Shown: in pieces, positions 14,063 through 27,600 of the stretch
Numbering within the stretch: position 1 is the first letter of the stretch
How the letters are laid out: every line of letters begins with the position of its first letter
NCBI GenBank assembly: GCA_038501625.1
Contig: JAZAYU010000015.1
Span: 4,610,991-4,674,990, forward strand
Length of the DNA: 64,000 nt
Reading direction: 5' to 3'
Source: Corbicula japonica
Taxonomy: Eukaryota > Mollusca > Bivalvia > Venerida > Cyrenidae
Program-made: the position numbers and the translations under genes
The notes under the pieces: generated by a model
What the model was told of the DNA's origin: nothing
Databases searched by the model: none
What the model saw: the letters and a program-made list of their open reading frames with translations, nothing else

Positions 14063-14210
14063 ATAAATAAGTTTACAGTTCAGAGACATAGGTTTTATTA
14101 TTTTTATTGTAAATGCAAATAAATTTGCAAAGTTGTTAATTTTTGTTAACTTCGAAAAAAAATGTGAAGAGTTATTATAGTGGGAATGACTCGAGGTATA
14201 GTTATTACTG

Positions 14211-14447
14211 GTTTAACCTTTTACACCATGGGTATGATTTTTATTACAGTATTAACCAGTGTAGATCAAGATTAGCTGGCACATCCATACAATCAGATTT
14301 GGATATGCACTGTATCCTTCTTGGTCAGAAATAACCTAATGAACCAGTGAAGATCATGGTCAGATGGCATGAATGAGCAGGCTGATTTTAGATCTAAAAT
14401 GTTTGCCCATACGATATTTTATCGTATCTGTGGAGTAAAAGCTTTAT
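14211..14447. mobile_element. Palindromic MITE, copy 5
   Basis: Left end GTTTAACCTTTTACACCATG, right end GTATCTGTGGAGTAAAAGC. It belongs to the third 280-bp unit but carries the longer interior seen in copies 1 and 2. Confidence 0.55.
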
Positions 14448-14527
14448 ACTACAACTAGAGTCAAGTAAAATTATTCTGAGACTCATACATGTTTTGTGTG
14501 TTTGATATAACAATTTTTAATTTCAAA

Positions 14528-14604
14528 ATCTTGTTCCATCTTACATTATTAAATGACCATTGTTATTAACAAAGGTCATTTAATAATGTTAGATGGAACA
14601 AGAT
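14528..14604. repeat. Perfect-looking hairpin, 31-bp arms
   Basis: Left arm 14528-14558 (starts ATCTTGTTCCATC) and right arm 14574-14604 (ends GATGGAACAAGAT) are inverted copies with one mismatch, separated by a 15-bp loop. Confidence 0.85.
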
Positions 14605-14606
14605 AT

Positions 14607-14690
14607 AAAAAAAATCCACTATCTGCAAATGTGGTTCATACCAACATTTAATGTTAGTATGAACCCTATTTTCAGAAAATGGACTTTTTT
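14607..14690. repeat. Second hairpin, adjacent
   Basis: Inner arms GGTTCATACCAACATT (14633-14648) and AATGTTAGTATGAACC (14650-14665). Outer arms AAAAAAATCCA and TGGACTTTTTTT extend the stem. Confidence 0.75.
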
Positions 14691-15150
14691 TATTATGTCT
14701 ACACTTGAAAATTCTCACAATTGTATTATTTTATAGCCATGGCTGTAATTGATGTTTTTGTCAGGAATTATTCAGTTAACAGTTTTCTAGTCATGTAAGG
14801 AATAAAGGAGGTTGACAGAAATGGTTTGGTGTTAATTTTGAAATTCCCTCAATACCGAGAATATACAAGCTGTAATATACATGAATAACAAAGGAAACAA
14901 TTTTCAAGTTTTATTTTTATTTTCAAGTATTAATTTGTGTTCATTACAATTTTAACAAACAGTACAAAAACATGTACTAATCAGTTATTATTTTGTGCTA
15001 TTGACATGAAAACAACAATATGTAAAGAATAACAAGCTTAAAACTTTTATCCATTAAAAAAAAAAAAAAAACAAAAAAAAAAGCCTACCTACCGACCCTG
15101 TTTTTTTTGGCTGCGCCACCAGAAACACAACTATTTTTTTTTAGGCCTAA

Positions 15151-15559
15151 TTATGTGCCTCACTACTGAATCAACTATTCTTTAACTATCAGTCTTTTGA
15201 TCCTGAACTATCTTTAAGAATACAGAGCTGCTTTTGATTGGTTAAATGGCATGGAGAAACCTGAAAGTTTTGAGTTTTGGGATAAGAACATTGTTGCATG
15301 TTCGTAAGATAACCTTTTACACTGTTTGCTCTTCAGTTTCATAATTTCTGTATGAGACTCATACAATCAATGAATAGACTGGTCTTAGTTGATAAATTGT
15401 TAAGATTCAGCGCTTGGACTGATGTTTACTCCGTATTTTATAGTGTAGAGGTTAATTCGGTTAGATGATGACAGCAACATAGAAACAGCTATAGTGTACA
15501 TTATAAAACATAAAACAGAAATTACTTGTGCAACTTACTGTCTGAATGAATGCAAAAAC
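15151..15559. other. Intronic DNA, nothing recognised
   Basis: Between the transposon end and the last visible dynein exon. Dynein 3' exons (rest of AAA6 and the C-terminal region) were looked for here and in 1-15150 and not found. Confidence 0.5.
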
Positions 15560-15612
15560 CAGTTTTCTGGCATGAACTTCCTGACCTTGTCCCATGGATA
15601 TGGCTCTGAACT
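15560..15612 (-). CDS. Dynein exon n: AAA6 (last visible)
   Basis: 53 bp: [18 protein letters not shown], with the Glu split from the previous exon. The donor GTTTTT was chosen because the family continues with LLQQ-type residues. A stronger-looking GTAAGT lies 27 nt further on, at 15532, and would add nine non-conserved residues. Acceptor TATCTCCAG. Confidence 0.85.
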
Positions 15613-18600
15613 CTGGAGATAAAATGGTACCATCATAGGCATTGTCAATGGGGCTGCAACCGCAACCCCAATATTTTAACTAGCTGCCATTATATTAAAT
15701 AACTTGAAATATTTGTGTAAATTAAAAAAAATAACCACATGTGCATCTCTAGATTTATCACTTAAACTTTCAGAGAAAATTTTTGCCACCCCAACATCCA
15801 AAACTTCCCTACGCCATTGCACATGACTAATTTCTTTTAGAGCTGATAGTTATAAGTAAACTTAACTCAATAAATGCACTATCTATTTACTGATTTTTTA
15901 TATGCTTTACACATAAATATATGTTAACTTGATTAAAATAATTGTAACATATACATAGTTGATAATGCATATTTCACTGACATCTCTATTTTGTGGAAGT
16001 CTTACCCAGTTGTTTCTTCTTGCAAAGATTTTCAATTTGATTAGTAGGGTCAGAGCCCATGGACAAGAAGCAGATGAGTGGTGTGCGGGTGGTGCTCTCT
16101 GCCCATGTTGCCTCCAGGTTCAGCAGTACTGCCTCAGCATATGTCGGTCCCAGTGATTCACTGATGTACTTTCTCGCCTGTGGTACTGTTCTGTCTTGGC
16201 ACCATGATCTGAAAATTGAGTTGCGATTCAACTTAAAAAATTATCCTAACAAATCTTAGTGAAGTTCAATCTAAAATTGCCTAGTGTTTTTTTTTCAGGA
16301 AGGGGTCTTGAATTGTTTTTATGTTTCATTTATGTACTAAATTCAAGTCAAGGTACTCAACTATTCTCAATATCTGGACAAGACTGCTGTCTGCAAACAT
16401 TAAGTCGAAAAGGGGCCATAACTGTGTTACAATTTATAGGTGAATAACCAAACTGGAACCTGACCTGCACACAGGTGGAAGGATCATGTGTGGGATTGTT
16501 CTGGTTACATCAAAAAGTGCTATACAATGGTGGACATTTTTAACTGTAGAATGAAAACTTGTGGGAGCTTTCTTAAAGCAGGATAATTTTCTAATACATA
16601 TAGATTTTGTTAGGAAAATATATTGATTTGAAAAAAAAAATGCAAGCATTTACAAAAGCAACATAGTTTTTTTCAAACAACATTCTTTGTGACCTTTTCT
16701 ATGATAAATATCTTTATTATATACCCATAAGTGGTTTAAGCATAGTGCAGCGTTAATCCGCAAAATTGATACAACTCGTCAGATTAATAATTCCATATCG
16801 CACATTGTCCAATTTTCCGATTCTGTATTTTTGCAGCTTCTGGTAGTTTCTACGTTTCAAAATGGCCGATTTCAAACGGCGATATTTTCACAAATTTAGA
16901 TTTGTTGACTCCGATGAGGCTCTTTCTTTAAAAATAATCAACGATTTCACAGCCTTTATAAATAAAAATAAAATGAAATCGTCAAAAATGTGACAGAAAG
17001 TTAAATTTACCGAAAGTCATTGCCGATATAAATGGAACAAGCAAAAGACCAGTACTGTTTTAGGAGCAAAGAAGTGTACATACCGTTCAACTATCCCAAT
17101 TTAAATATCCATTTGCAACAATCCTTCCTGTTTTCTGTTCAAAGCCTGACCCTATGATTTGATGTAAACAAAGCTCGATGCTGTGGTTAAGAATGAAACA
17201 CTTTTAAATCTAGTCGTTACATATCGAATACCACGGTAAACACTCTTCGGGTCTTGTCCAAATTTTGCTGTAATTGTTTTTAGTCCTTCAAAGATTTGAA
17301 AGTTTGATAATTCTTTATCTGTCAAAATCGATCATGGCGCTTGAGAATGTAAACATTTGTTCGATGACGTAGATTCATGGTTTATTGTGACGTAATTGCT
17401 TACATCACATTTCACTATTCATTATTGATTTAGTGCTCATTTAATTGGTAGTAAAATAAGGGTATATAATAAAAGGAAGATTAAACCAGTATGCAATCTG
17501 TAGGTTTGTATTATTTCTCGTTGCGTATGTAAACCACATCACGCTTGACCTTCGGTCTCGTGTGATATTGTTTACATACCCAACTCGACTAATACAAACC
17601 TACAGATTGCATACTGGTATAATATTCCATTTATATATGAAGAACCTAGTCAATTGATGATATTTTTATGATAAAAAGTAACTTTTTTCTATCTGGAATA
17701 ATTTTTGCCAAGGGATAGGGGAGGCTGCTGAATGTAATCGTAACTGTTGCTTAGAAAAATGTGACGGAAATTTTGTTAAGGACGGATGAACAGAAGGATG
17801 GACTGACAGACCAAGGTAAATCAGTATAGCCCCCCTCTTCTTCGAAGAGGGTTATGATTAATATTTTATATTATTAACAGTGACCTTGAATCTAGGATGC
17901 TGGTTCTTGTGAGCAACAAATCCTGTAGTCATTGTTAACATGTACATCAAGGTATTGAAAAAGTATCTTGATATGTTTTGTCAGTATACAACTAATACAC
18001 AATTTTGTTTGTTTGAAGTGACCTTAATCCTAAATCTATGACACTGGGTCATCTGCACGACACTGCTTCATTAAGTTGAACATTAAAGAAAAGTTTGTTT
18101 GCAAAGTTAAAATTTAAAAAGCTCTGTAAACAAATTTCTAATTTTAGTAATTATTATAGTGACCTTGATCTCGGACCTTAGAGTCTTGTTCTTGCAAGCA
18201 ACACATTGTCTCAGAATGATAAATACTTTATATACAAACGTATATCATATGAAAAGTTTATGAAAAATATGTCTATTGGTTAAAATAATATACTGCAGAA
18301 ACATTCAGTTTTAAGCAACTATGACTTTGGACTGAGGAGGCTGGGTGTTGCATGTGACAGTGTTTTTTTTTTTGTTTTTTGTTTTTTTCAATTCAATTTG
18401 AACAAGTACCAAGTTATAGGTAATACAGTAAAACTTCGAAAACTTGAGCACTCGGGAAAACTCGAAGTAGTTTTACTGGTCCCGGCAATTTTCTTATATA
18501 TTCTATATAAAAATACCATGGAAAACTCGAACTTCCAAAACTCGAAATCTTGAGGACAGGTGTCGGTCCCTTGAAGCATATTTCTTCTTTGTTTACATTG

Positions 18601-21600
18601 GAAAACTCGAGTAATAAACGACCGATAATTTATTCTCACCTCTTGGGAGTAATTGGTTAACGGTGACGCCTAGTTTTCACACGTCAGGTAATATTGCCAG
18701 TTAATTGGCGATCACCAACGTCTATTTTGTTTTTATTAATCCGATTAAAAACAGGTTCTGATGAAAGAAATAATTTTAAGATCACTTGTTAGGCGGTTGC
18801 GATTAGACGATAATTATGAGAATTTAAATTGGATTAAGATTAATATTATCTCAAATAAAAGAATATGAAGCGAGGAAATATGTATCTTTTTAAGTTGACA
18901 GGACCTAGTAATTTTTACATGCGTATAAAAATTACGACGCACTGTATACTAGTTCTCGCACAATGTCAACATGAAATGTTTAAAAAGCCGTTTTCTTGAG
19001 AAAAAAAAAAAAAAACATCAAAAACTTCAACAGATATAACTGTTTAACAAAATAACGTGTCAAATGAATCGTTTAATAATTTAGATATTCCGATAATGTA
19101 GTCAACAACAAGGTCAAAAACATGCGTGACAACGACTTGACAGAAAAAAAATTGGACCTCATAAATAATAACCTCGAAAACTCGAGAACCATGGAAAACT
19201 TGAACATTTTCAAAATCCCCCTAAGGATTCGAATTTTCGAAGTTTTACTGTATGAAAATATAAAACTAGAAATGTGTCCACAGGACACGGATGCCCCCGC
19301 TATGCATCGTTTTCAGATACTAAAGTGCAATGATGGGAATAATAGCATTTCAAAGACAGTGATGTTCGAGTAATTATAAGAATATGCATAAACTTGATGA
19401 TCAAGTAAATTATTTGTATTTGTGGCACTGTTGTCTTCTCATTACGTAAATGTCTGTGAAGAAGTTGGTGGTAATGCAATGCAATGTCATAGTGAAAATT
19501 TGTGCCAAGTAATTTTGAAATCCCTTCCTTCATAAAGAAGTTATAGCCCGAACAAGTAAATTCAAGTTTTAGTAACTGTGACCTTGACCTTGGACTTACA
19601 GGCATGGGTAATGTACGCAACACACCGCCTTGTCATGGTGAACATTTGTGCCAAGTTATTTTGAAAACCCTCCATTCAAAACAGTTATAGCCCGGACAAG
19701 GAAATTCTATTTTTAGTAACAGTGACCTTGACCTTGGACCTACATAATCCCAGCTAGAGGCACTCTCATTTGAAAACTGTAGCAGTAGTTTGTGCCGCAA
19801 TATTTTTTAAAAAATCCTGCCGTTATACAAAAAACTAGGTTGCTGTGAACTGAATGTTGGAAAACAGATTTTGTACATGAGATGTTTACATTATGATAGT
19901 CACTTCTGCCAATTACTTTAAAGTCCAACCATAGATGAAAATATATGGGCAAAGACACAAACTATCATCAGTAAGGCCTGTATAGCAGAATTTACTAAGT
20001 TCAGAGTGTTTCTTTGAGCTGGATCTTGGAGGGAAGAACATGGGTTTTGTGTGTAGCACCTTGTTATTATAATTTCTGAAGGCAAGGGTTGCAGAGTCTT
20101 TCAGTCTTCAGGCAATTTTTTTTAATATAAGAACTTTTATTATAATACACAATTATAAAAAATGGTTCATAACAGAAAATTTGTAAATGCAATCTTTAAT
20201 AAAATAGAACTTTTTTTCTTTCAAATTAATTTTTCCCTGACTTTTTACTGACTTTTCAGATTTTATATTTTTCACTGACCAATTTTCAAAATTCCTTGAC
20301 AATGCCCTGACCTTGAAAAAATTTCAGATTTCCCTGACTTTTCAAGTCCGCTGGCAACCCTGTTGTAACAGGCATGGATATGGTACTGGACACACCATCT
20401 CGTCATGATGAACATTTGTGTCAAGTTATTTTGAAATCAATCTATTCCTAACAAAGTTACAGCCCGGACAAGAGAATTCTATTTTTAGTAACAGTGACCT
20501 TGACCTACAGGCATGGGCATTGTACGCAATACACCGCCCTGTCATGGTGAACATTTGTGTCAAGTTATTTTGAAATCCCTCCATTTATAATGAAGTTACA
20601 GCCCGGACAAGAAAATTCTATTTTTAGTAACAGTGACCTTGACCTTGGACCTTCAGGCTTGGGGATTGTGTGGACACACTGCCTTGTCATAGTGAACATT
20701 TGTGCAAAGTTATTTTGAAATCCCTCCATTCATAACAAAGTAACAGCCCAGACAAGAGAATTCTATTTTTAGTAACAGTGACCTTGACCTTAGACAGACA
20801 GGCATGGGCATGGTACCCAACACATCGCCCTGTCATGGTGAACATTTGTGCCAAGTTATTTTGAAATCCCTCCCCATTCATAACAAAGTAACAGCCTGGA
20901 CAAGAAAATTCTATTTTTAGTAACAGTGACCTTGACCTTCCACCTAAAGGCTTGGGCATGTACCTGACATACCGTCTTGATATGGTGAACAATTATACCA
21001 AGTTATCCAAAAATCCAATAAGAAACTAGACTGTGTCCTCAGGACACTGATGCCCCCACTGCTGCAAGTACATTTGTAACAAAATTGTGTACTAGGTATT
21101 AATAATATGTGGTGAATGAGGAGTAAGAGCCACAAAATTTAATGACTAACATAAACAAAGGGCCATAACTTTGGTGAAAATGGTTGCAAGGCAATGTCCT
21201 TTACAGCAATTAAGACATCATGTCTAATCATCTGTGTAAGTTTGGAAGAAATCAGCCAAATAAAAAATGTGGAGTTGATGCCACAAAATTTTGTAAGTGA
21301 AATTAACAAAGGGCCATAACTCTTGTAAATATGGCCGCAGGAAAAAATCCTTTCTTTATGATCATCTGCACATCCACCTTGATCATGTGAGCAAGTTTGA
21401 AAGAAATCCATCCAATAGTAAACGAGGAGTTGATGCCACAAGATTAAATCACTGAAATTAACAAAGGGCCATAACTCTGGTAAAATGGCCGTAAGAAAAA
21501 CCCTTTCTTTACAATCATGTACACAACCTGCTTGATCATCTGTGCAAATTTGAAAGAAATCCCTTAGATAGTTAATGAGGAGTTGATGCTACAAGATTTA

Positions 21601-24600
21601 ATTACTGAAATTAACAAAGGGTCATAACTCTGGTAAAAATAGTCGCAGGAAAAAATCCTTTCTTTACGATCATCTACACATTCTGCTTAATCATCTGTGC
21701 AAGTTTGAGAGAAATCCACTTTATAGTTTAGGAGGAGTTGACGCCACAAGATTTAATTACTGAAATTAACAAAGGGCCATAACTCTAGTAAAAATGGTCG
21801 CAGGAAAAAATCCTTTCTTTACGATCATCTACACATCCTGCTTGATCATCTGTGCAAGTTTGAAAGAAATCTGCCTTATAGTTTAGGAGGAGTTGACGCC
21901 ACAAGATTTAATAACTGAAATTAACAAAGAGCCATAACTCTGGTAAAAATGGTCGCAGGAAAAAATCCTTTCTTTACGATCATCTACACATCCTGCTTGA
22001 TCATCTGTGCAAGTTTGAGAGAAATCCGCCTTATAGTTTAGGAGGAGTTGACGCCACAAGATTTAATAACTGAAATTAACAAAGGGCCATAACTCTGGTT
22101 AAAATGGTCGCAGGAAAAAATCCTTTCTTAACGATCATCTACACATCCTGCTTGATCATCTGTGCAAGTTTGAAAGAAATCCGCCTTATAGTTAAGGAGG
22201 AGTTGACGCCACAAGATCTAATAACTGAAATTAACAAAGGGCCATAACTCTGGTAAAAATGGTCGCAGGAAAAAATCCTTTCTTTACGATCATCTACACA
22301 TCCTGCTTGATCATCTGTGCAAGTTTGAAAGAAATCCGCCTTATAGTTTAGGAGGAGTTGACGCCACAAGATTTAATAACTGAAATTAACAAAGGGCCAT
22401 AACTCTGGTATAAATGGTCGCAGGAAAAAATCCTTTCTTTACGATCATCTACACATCCTGCTTGATCATCTGTGCAAGTTTGAAAGAAATCCGCCTTATA
22501 GTTTAGGAGGAGTTGACGCCACAAGATTTAATAACTGAAATTAACAAAGGGCCATAACTCTGGTAAAAATGGTCGCAGGAAAAAATCCTTTCTTTACGAT
22601 CATCTACACATCCTGCTTGATCATTTGTGCAAGTTTGAAAGAAATCCGCCTTATAGTTTAGGAGGAGTTGATGCCACAAGATTTGGGGACGTACGGACGT
22701 ACGGACGGACGGAGTGCAACTCTATATGCCTCCCACTTTGTGGGGGCATAATAACAAAGTTACAGAGCGGACAAGATTTTGCAAGAAAATTCTATTTTTA
22801 GTAACAGTGACCTTGGACCTACAGGCATTGGTATTGTCACGACACACCGCCTTGTTATGGTGAACATTTGTGCCAAGTTATTTTGAAATCCCTCCATTCC
22901 AAACGAAGTTAAGGGCAAAGTGTATATTTTTCTTAACACAAAATGTAAGTGAAAAAGGGGCATAATTTGAAAAATATTGGAAGCAGGGTTATGGGTCTTG
23001 TTGGTTATGATGTAGATTTTGATGGTGAAAATATATTTCAAGTTTCAAGGCAGTATCTCAAGTAGTTTTAAAGTTATGGGCAAAATGCATATTTTGCTTA
23101 ACACAAAATATGAGAAACAAGATAATTCCTATTGAAACTAATGTAAATGGAAGTATCAAAGGGCCATAACTTCTGAACGGAACATGTAAGAGCGAAACCC
23201 CACCTTTATGCACAACAACATATCAGGCCAAGCATTGCGGTAAAGTTTCATCAAATTCCCAGCAGAGGTGTAGGAGGAGTTGCGTTCACGAGATATACTC
23301 CTATTAAAACTAATGTAAATGGAAGTATCAAAGGGCCATAACTTCTGAACTGAACATGTAAGAGCGAAACCCCACCTTCATGCACAACAACATATCAGGC
23401 CAAGCATTGTGGTCAAGTTTCATTAAATTCCCACCAGTAGTGTAGGAGGAGTTGCATTCACGAGAATATCGGACGGATGGACGGACGGAGGGACGGACAG
23501 AAGCAACTCTTAATGCCCGTCGCCATTTCATGGCGGGGGCATAAAAAATATACTGGTAGGAAAGAATATGTAAACTTTATTTTTTCCTCTGTGTAAGTAC
23601 TTATTAGAAAAGTGGGGTTTAACCCCCTGAAACATCAATTGGTGTAAATTAGTGTATTTGTGCACTGTTGTGAGAACCTGCTTCTACAGAACTTTAGAGA
23701 CCAAATGATATGAAATCAAAAATGTTTTGATTTCTGTTACATCTTTCTGTAACAATGAAATTCAAAGCAGTGAGAATATTTTGAGCTTAATCTCTAACAT
23801 AAGAGAATGAGATACAATATAATAGACCTGATAAGTAGCAGTTTCTTGAATGAATCCAGAGAGGCATGGTATCCATCCGGCATGACTTCCTCCTCAGGAG
23901 CATCAGTATCAAACCACATCTTCCAGCTCCTGTCGTTACGAGTCACTTGATTAAGGATTTCTGCAAACTGTCCCAGGGAACTGAGCTGCACCAGGTTAAG
24001 CCAGGTCATGTCAGAGATCCACCTAGCAGGTTTTGGTGTGACTGCATTCAGATCTAGTGCTGCTCCACCTGTTTCAAGGAAATAAAAACAATCACATGTT
24101 AAAATTGAATATTATGAATATGACAAATGTCCAAAATAGAAACAGAATTATAGAATAATGTCACATGTGTAATAACAGTGCCATCTGGTAGTGACACATT
24201 TTGTTCTGCTTAACATTTTCTTCCCCGTCAAAACTTTTGAAAAATAAACATACAAAGTGCTTTTACATATTCACAGAATTTTTTTCTGGTTTCAATGATT
24301 TCAACATATACAAAACAAAATTAAATCAAAACCAAGTTAAAACTTCGGTAACTTAAACAGAACTAGATGGGTGTTCAGTTAGACAATTGTCATGCTCTTG
24401 GTTACTTTGTCAGAGAACAAAAAATTTAAATTTTATGAAGAAATATACTACACTGCAACTCCGTTATATCGCGATCCGTTATATTGCGATATCCAATATA
24501 TCGCGCTTGGTCCCTGGATCCCAATTTTTCGTACATTTATAATGTATATGTTTGTTCATTCTTCGTGGGTGGTAAGATCAAATGATTAAATCAATGTTGG

Positions 24601-27600
24601 TGACAAATTCACGAAACGCACGCTTTTCCGTGTCGTATTACGTCATTATCAGCAAGGCTGTTTATTACATTTTGTATGCAGGGATTTAAGAGGCGATGTA
24701 CACGTTCACCAGCAGATACAATTTAACATCAAACATACGAAAATAGATGAAAGTTTTTTTTTATAATTCAGTTGCTTCTGATTTGACATGAAACCCCCTT
24801 TGTGACAAACAATAGGTGTGAAAAATACCAAGCTAATACGGTACTGGCAGAATTTCGTTCACGAGACAAACCGCAAATTTGCGACAATTAATGCAAGTTG
24901 CTAACCATAATAAGCATGAGCAGGAAATGTCAAAACAGTTTGTTGTTTTGACATTACCTGCTCATCAACATATCAAGCTGGTAAACGACAAGAGACGACA
25001 AACTAACATCGCCGACCATGACCGACCAACAGATCATCGATCAGTTTAAAGTACCGAAAACAGTAATACCACCTTTGGAAATTGATGATGGCGATCTTTG
25101 TTTTGTACATTAATTAATTTCTTTTTATTAAAAATAAAACTTAATAAATTATATAAAAAAGTTGTTTTAAAACATTTGTCCAGCACAGAATGTATTCCCT
25201 GATGTACCGTGGATTTCACGGCATATGACAGCAAAAACAAATGAATTCTCCTTGTTTTAGCGCAATTATTTACTTATATTGCGCTCCGTTTATATTGCGG
25301 TTGGCGGGCTTGGACCCCAAGGTCGCGATAAAATGGAATTGCAGTGTAGTTAAAATTTGATAAGGGCCAAATTTGTAGTCAGAAAGCTTTTTAGTTAATT
25401 AGATAATTTTACACTTACATTTCAGTTCAACATTTCAACACAGATGACTCACTCATTGGTTTTAATAAATAAACAATACAAACAAAACTTAGTGTATCAT
25501 AAACTGTTTGACATATTTACCTTGAGTTAACTACCGCTGTAATAATTACAAATTACAAAAGTGGCCCTTATCAAATTTTGAGTTGTATATTAAGAAATGG
25601 CAAGTTATTGCCAAATTGAATATTAAGTGTTTGTTATAACTAGATGGGTGTTCAGTTGAACACTTGTGTAGCCCTCTGGTACAATGTCGGAAAAAAATGC
25701 AAGTTGAAAAAGGGGCATTACTCCATCTTGACCGAAACAACATCTCATCATCACGAGTGTGTTGTCTTGAGCAATATAATTTGGAAGTTTCATGAAGAAA
25801 TGTTGAGAAATGGCAAAGTTATAGCCAACTTTAAGTTTTCGTGTAAAAATCCAAGTACAAACAAGAGTGCCAAACTGACACAAAATACGCCCGTCAAAAA
25901 GCTGATCAGCTAAGTTGCGTAACGATCCGATGAAAATTATTCGACTTGGAGAGCAGATACCGCTATTTCAGTTTTTGGACAATTCAAGGGCCATAATTCA
26001 AGAGTGCCTGGGGGGATTTGGCTGGTTATAGAACTTGGTCAAGATATTATGCCCACCAACATATTCACCAAGTTTGATAAGACCGGATGAAAACTCTTTC
26101 ACTTAGAGAGTGTAAACCTTTATTTTGGATAATTCAAGGGCCATTATTCAGGAGTGCATTGGGGGATTTGGCTGGTTATAGAACTTGGTCGAGATATTAT
26201 GTCCACCAACAAATTCACCAAGTTTGATAAAGACCGGATGAAAACTCTTTTACTTGGTGAGCGGAAACAGTAATTTTGGACAATTCAAGGGCCATAATTC
26301 ATGAGTGCCTGTGGGGATTTGGCTGGTTATAGAACTTGGTCGAGATATTATGCCCACCAACATATTCACCAAGTTTGATAAAGACCGGATGAAAACTCTT
26401 TGACTTAGAGTGCGGAAACAGTAATTTTGGACAATTCAAGGGCCATAATTCAGGAGTGCCTGGGGGGATTTGGCTGGTTATAGAACTTGGTCGAGATATT
26501 ATGCCCACCAACATATTCACCAAGTTTGATAAAGACCGGATGAAAACTCTTTGACTTAGAGAGCGAAAACAGTAATTTTGGACAATTCAAGGGCCATAAT
26601 TCAGGAGTGCCTGGGGGGATCTGGCTGGTTATAGAACTTGGTCGAGCTATTATGCCCACCAACATATTCACCAAGTTTGATAAAGATCGGAAGAAAACTC
26701 TTTGACTTAGAGAGCGTATAAAAAGGGGCATAACTCCAACAAATATGACCTTGACCTAAAGAATTTGGCATCATAATGAGCATGTTGTCATAAGCAATAT
26801 AATTTGAAAGTTTCATGAAGAAGTATAGAGAAATGGCCAACGTTAAGTTTTCATGACAAAAAGGGGCATAACTGCAACAAATATGACTTTGACCTAAAGA
26901 TTTTGGCATCATCATGAGTGTGTTGTCATAAGCAATATAATTTGAAAGTTTCATGAAGAAATATTGAGAAATGGCAAAGTTATAGCCAAGATTAAGTTTT
27001 CATGACAAAATAAAAGTATGAAAAGGGGCATAACTTTGTGGCATGTGAACTTGACCTAAAGATTTTGGTATCATGAAGACCGTGTTGTTGTAAGCAATAT
27101 ATATTGAAAGTTTGATGAAGAAATGTTAAGAAATGGCAAAATTATAGCCAACGTTAAGTTTTTGTGATGAAAAAGGAGCATAACTCCATCAAATGTGACC
27201 TTGACCTAAAGAATTTGGTATCATCATGACCGTGTTGTCATAAGCAGTATGATTTGAAAGTTTGATGAAGAAATATTAAGAAATGGCAAAGTTATAGCCA
27301 ATGTTAAGTTTTCGTGACGAAAAAGGGGCATAACTCCATCAAATGTGACCTTGACCTAAAGATTTTGGCATCATCATGACCGTGTTGTCATAAGCAATAA
27401 AATTTGAAAGTTTGATGAAGAAATATTAAGAAATGGCAAAGTTAGAGACAACGTTAAGTTTTCGTGACAAAAAAGGGGCATAACTCCATCAAATGTGACG
27501 TTGACCTAAAGAATTCGGCATCATCATGAGTGTGTTGTCATAAGCAATATAATTTGAAAGTTTGATGAAGAAATATTAAGAAAAGGCAAAGTTATAGCCA

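Larger units (their letters stand above)
8834..15147 (+). mobile_element. 6.3-kb DNA transposon with TAA target duplication
   Basis: The left end reads GGCCTA, a run of A, then TAGTTGTGTTTCTGGTGG. The right end is its inverted copy, ending CCACCAGAAACACAACTA, T run, AGGCC. The inverted repeats are about 35 bp. Each end is flanked by TAA (8831-8833 and 15148-15150). A 3-bp TWA-type duplication and GGCC termini recall PIF/Harbinger elements; Academ elements also make 3-4 bp duplications. The encoded protein is not one I can assign to either, so the superfamily stays open. Inside lie a spliced broken gene (9059-12572), a cluster of palindromic MITE copies (12745-14447) and two hairpins (14528-14690). 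Confidence 0.8.

Noticed and set aside
22139..22369. Reverse open frames in HINE cores (also 21139-21441, 26299-26954, 33818-34093)
   Set aside because: They follow the repeat period and differ between units only by repeat drift; no coding signature.
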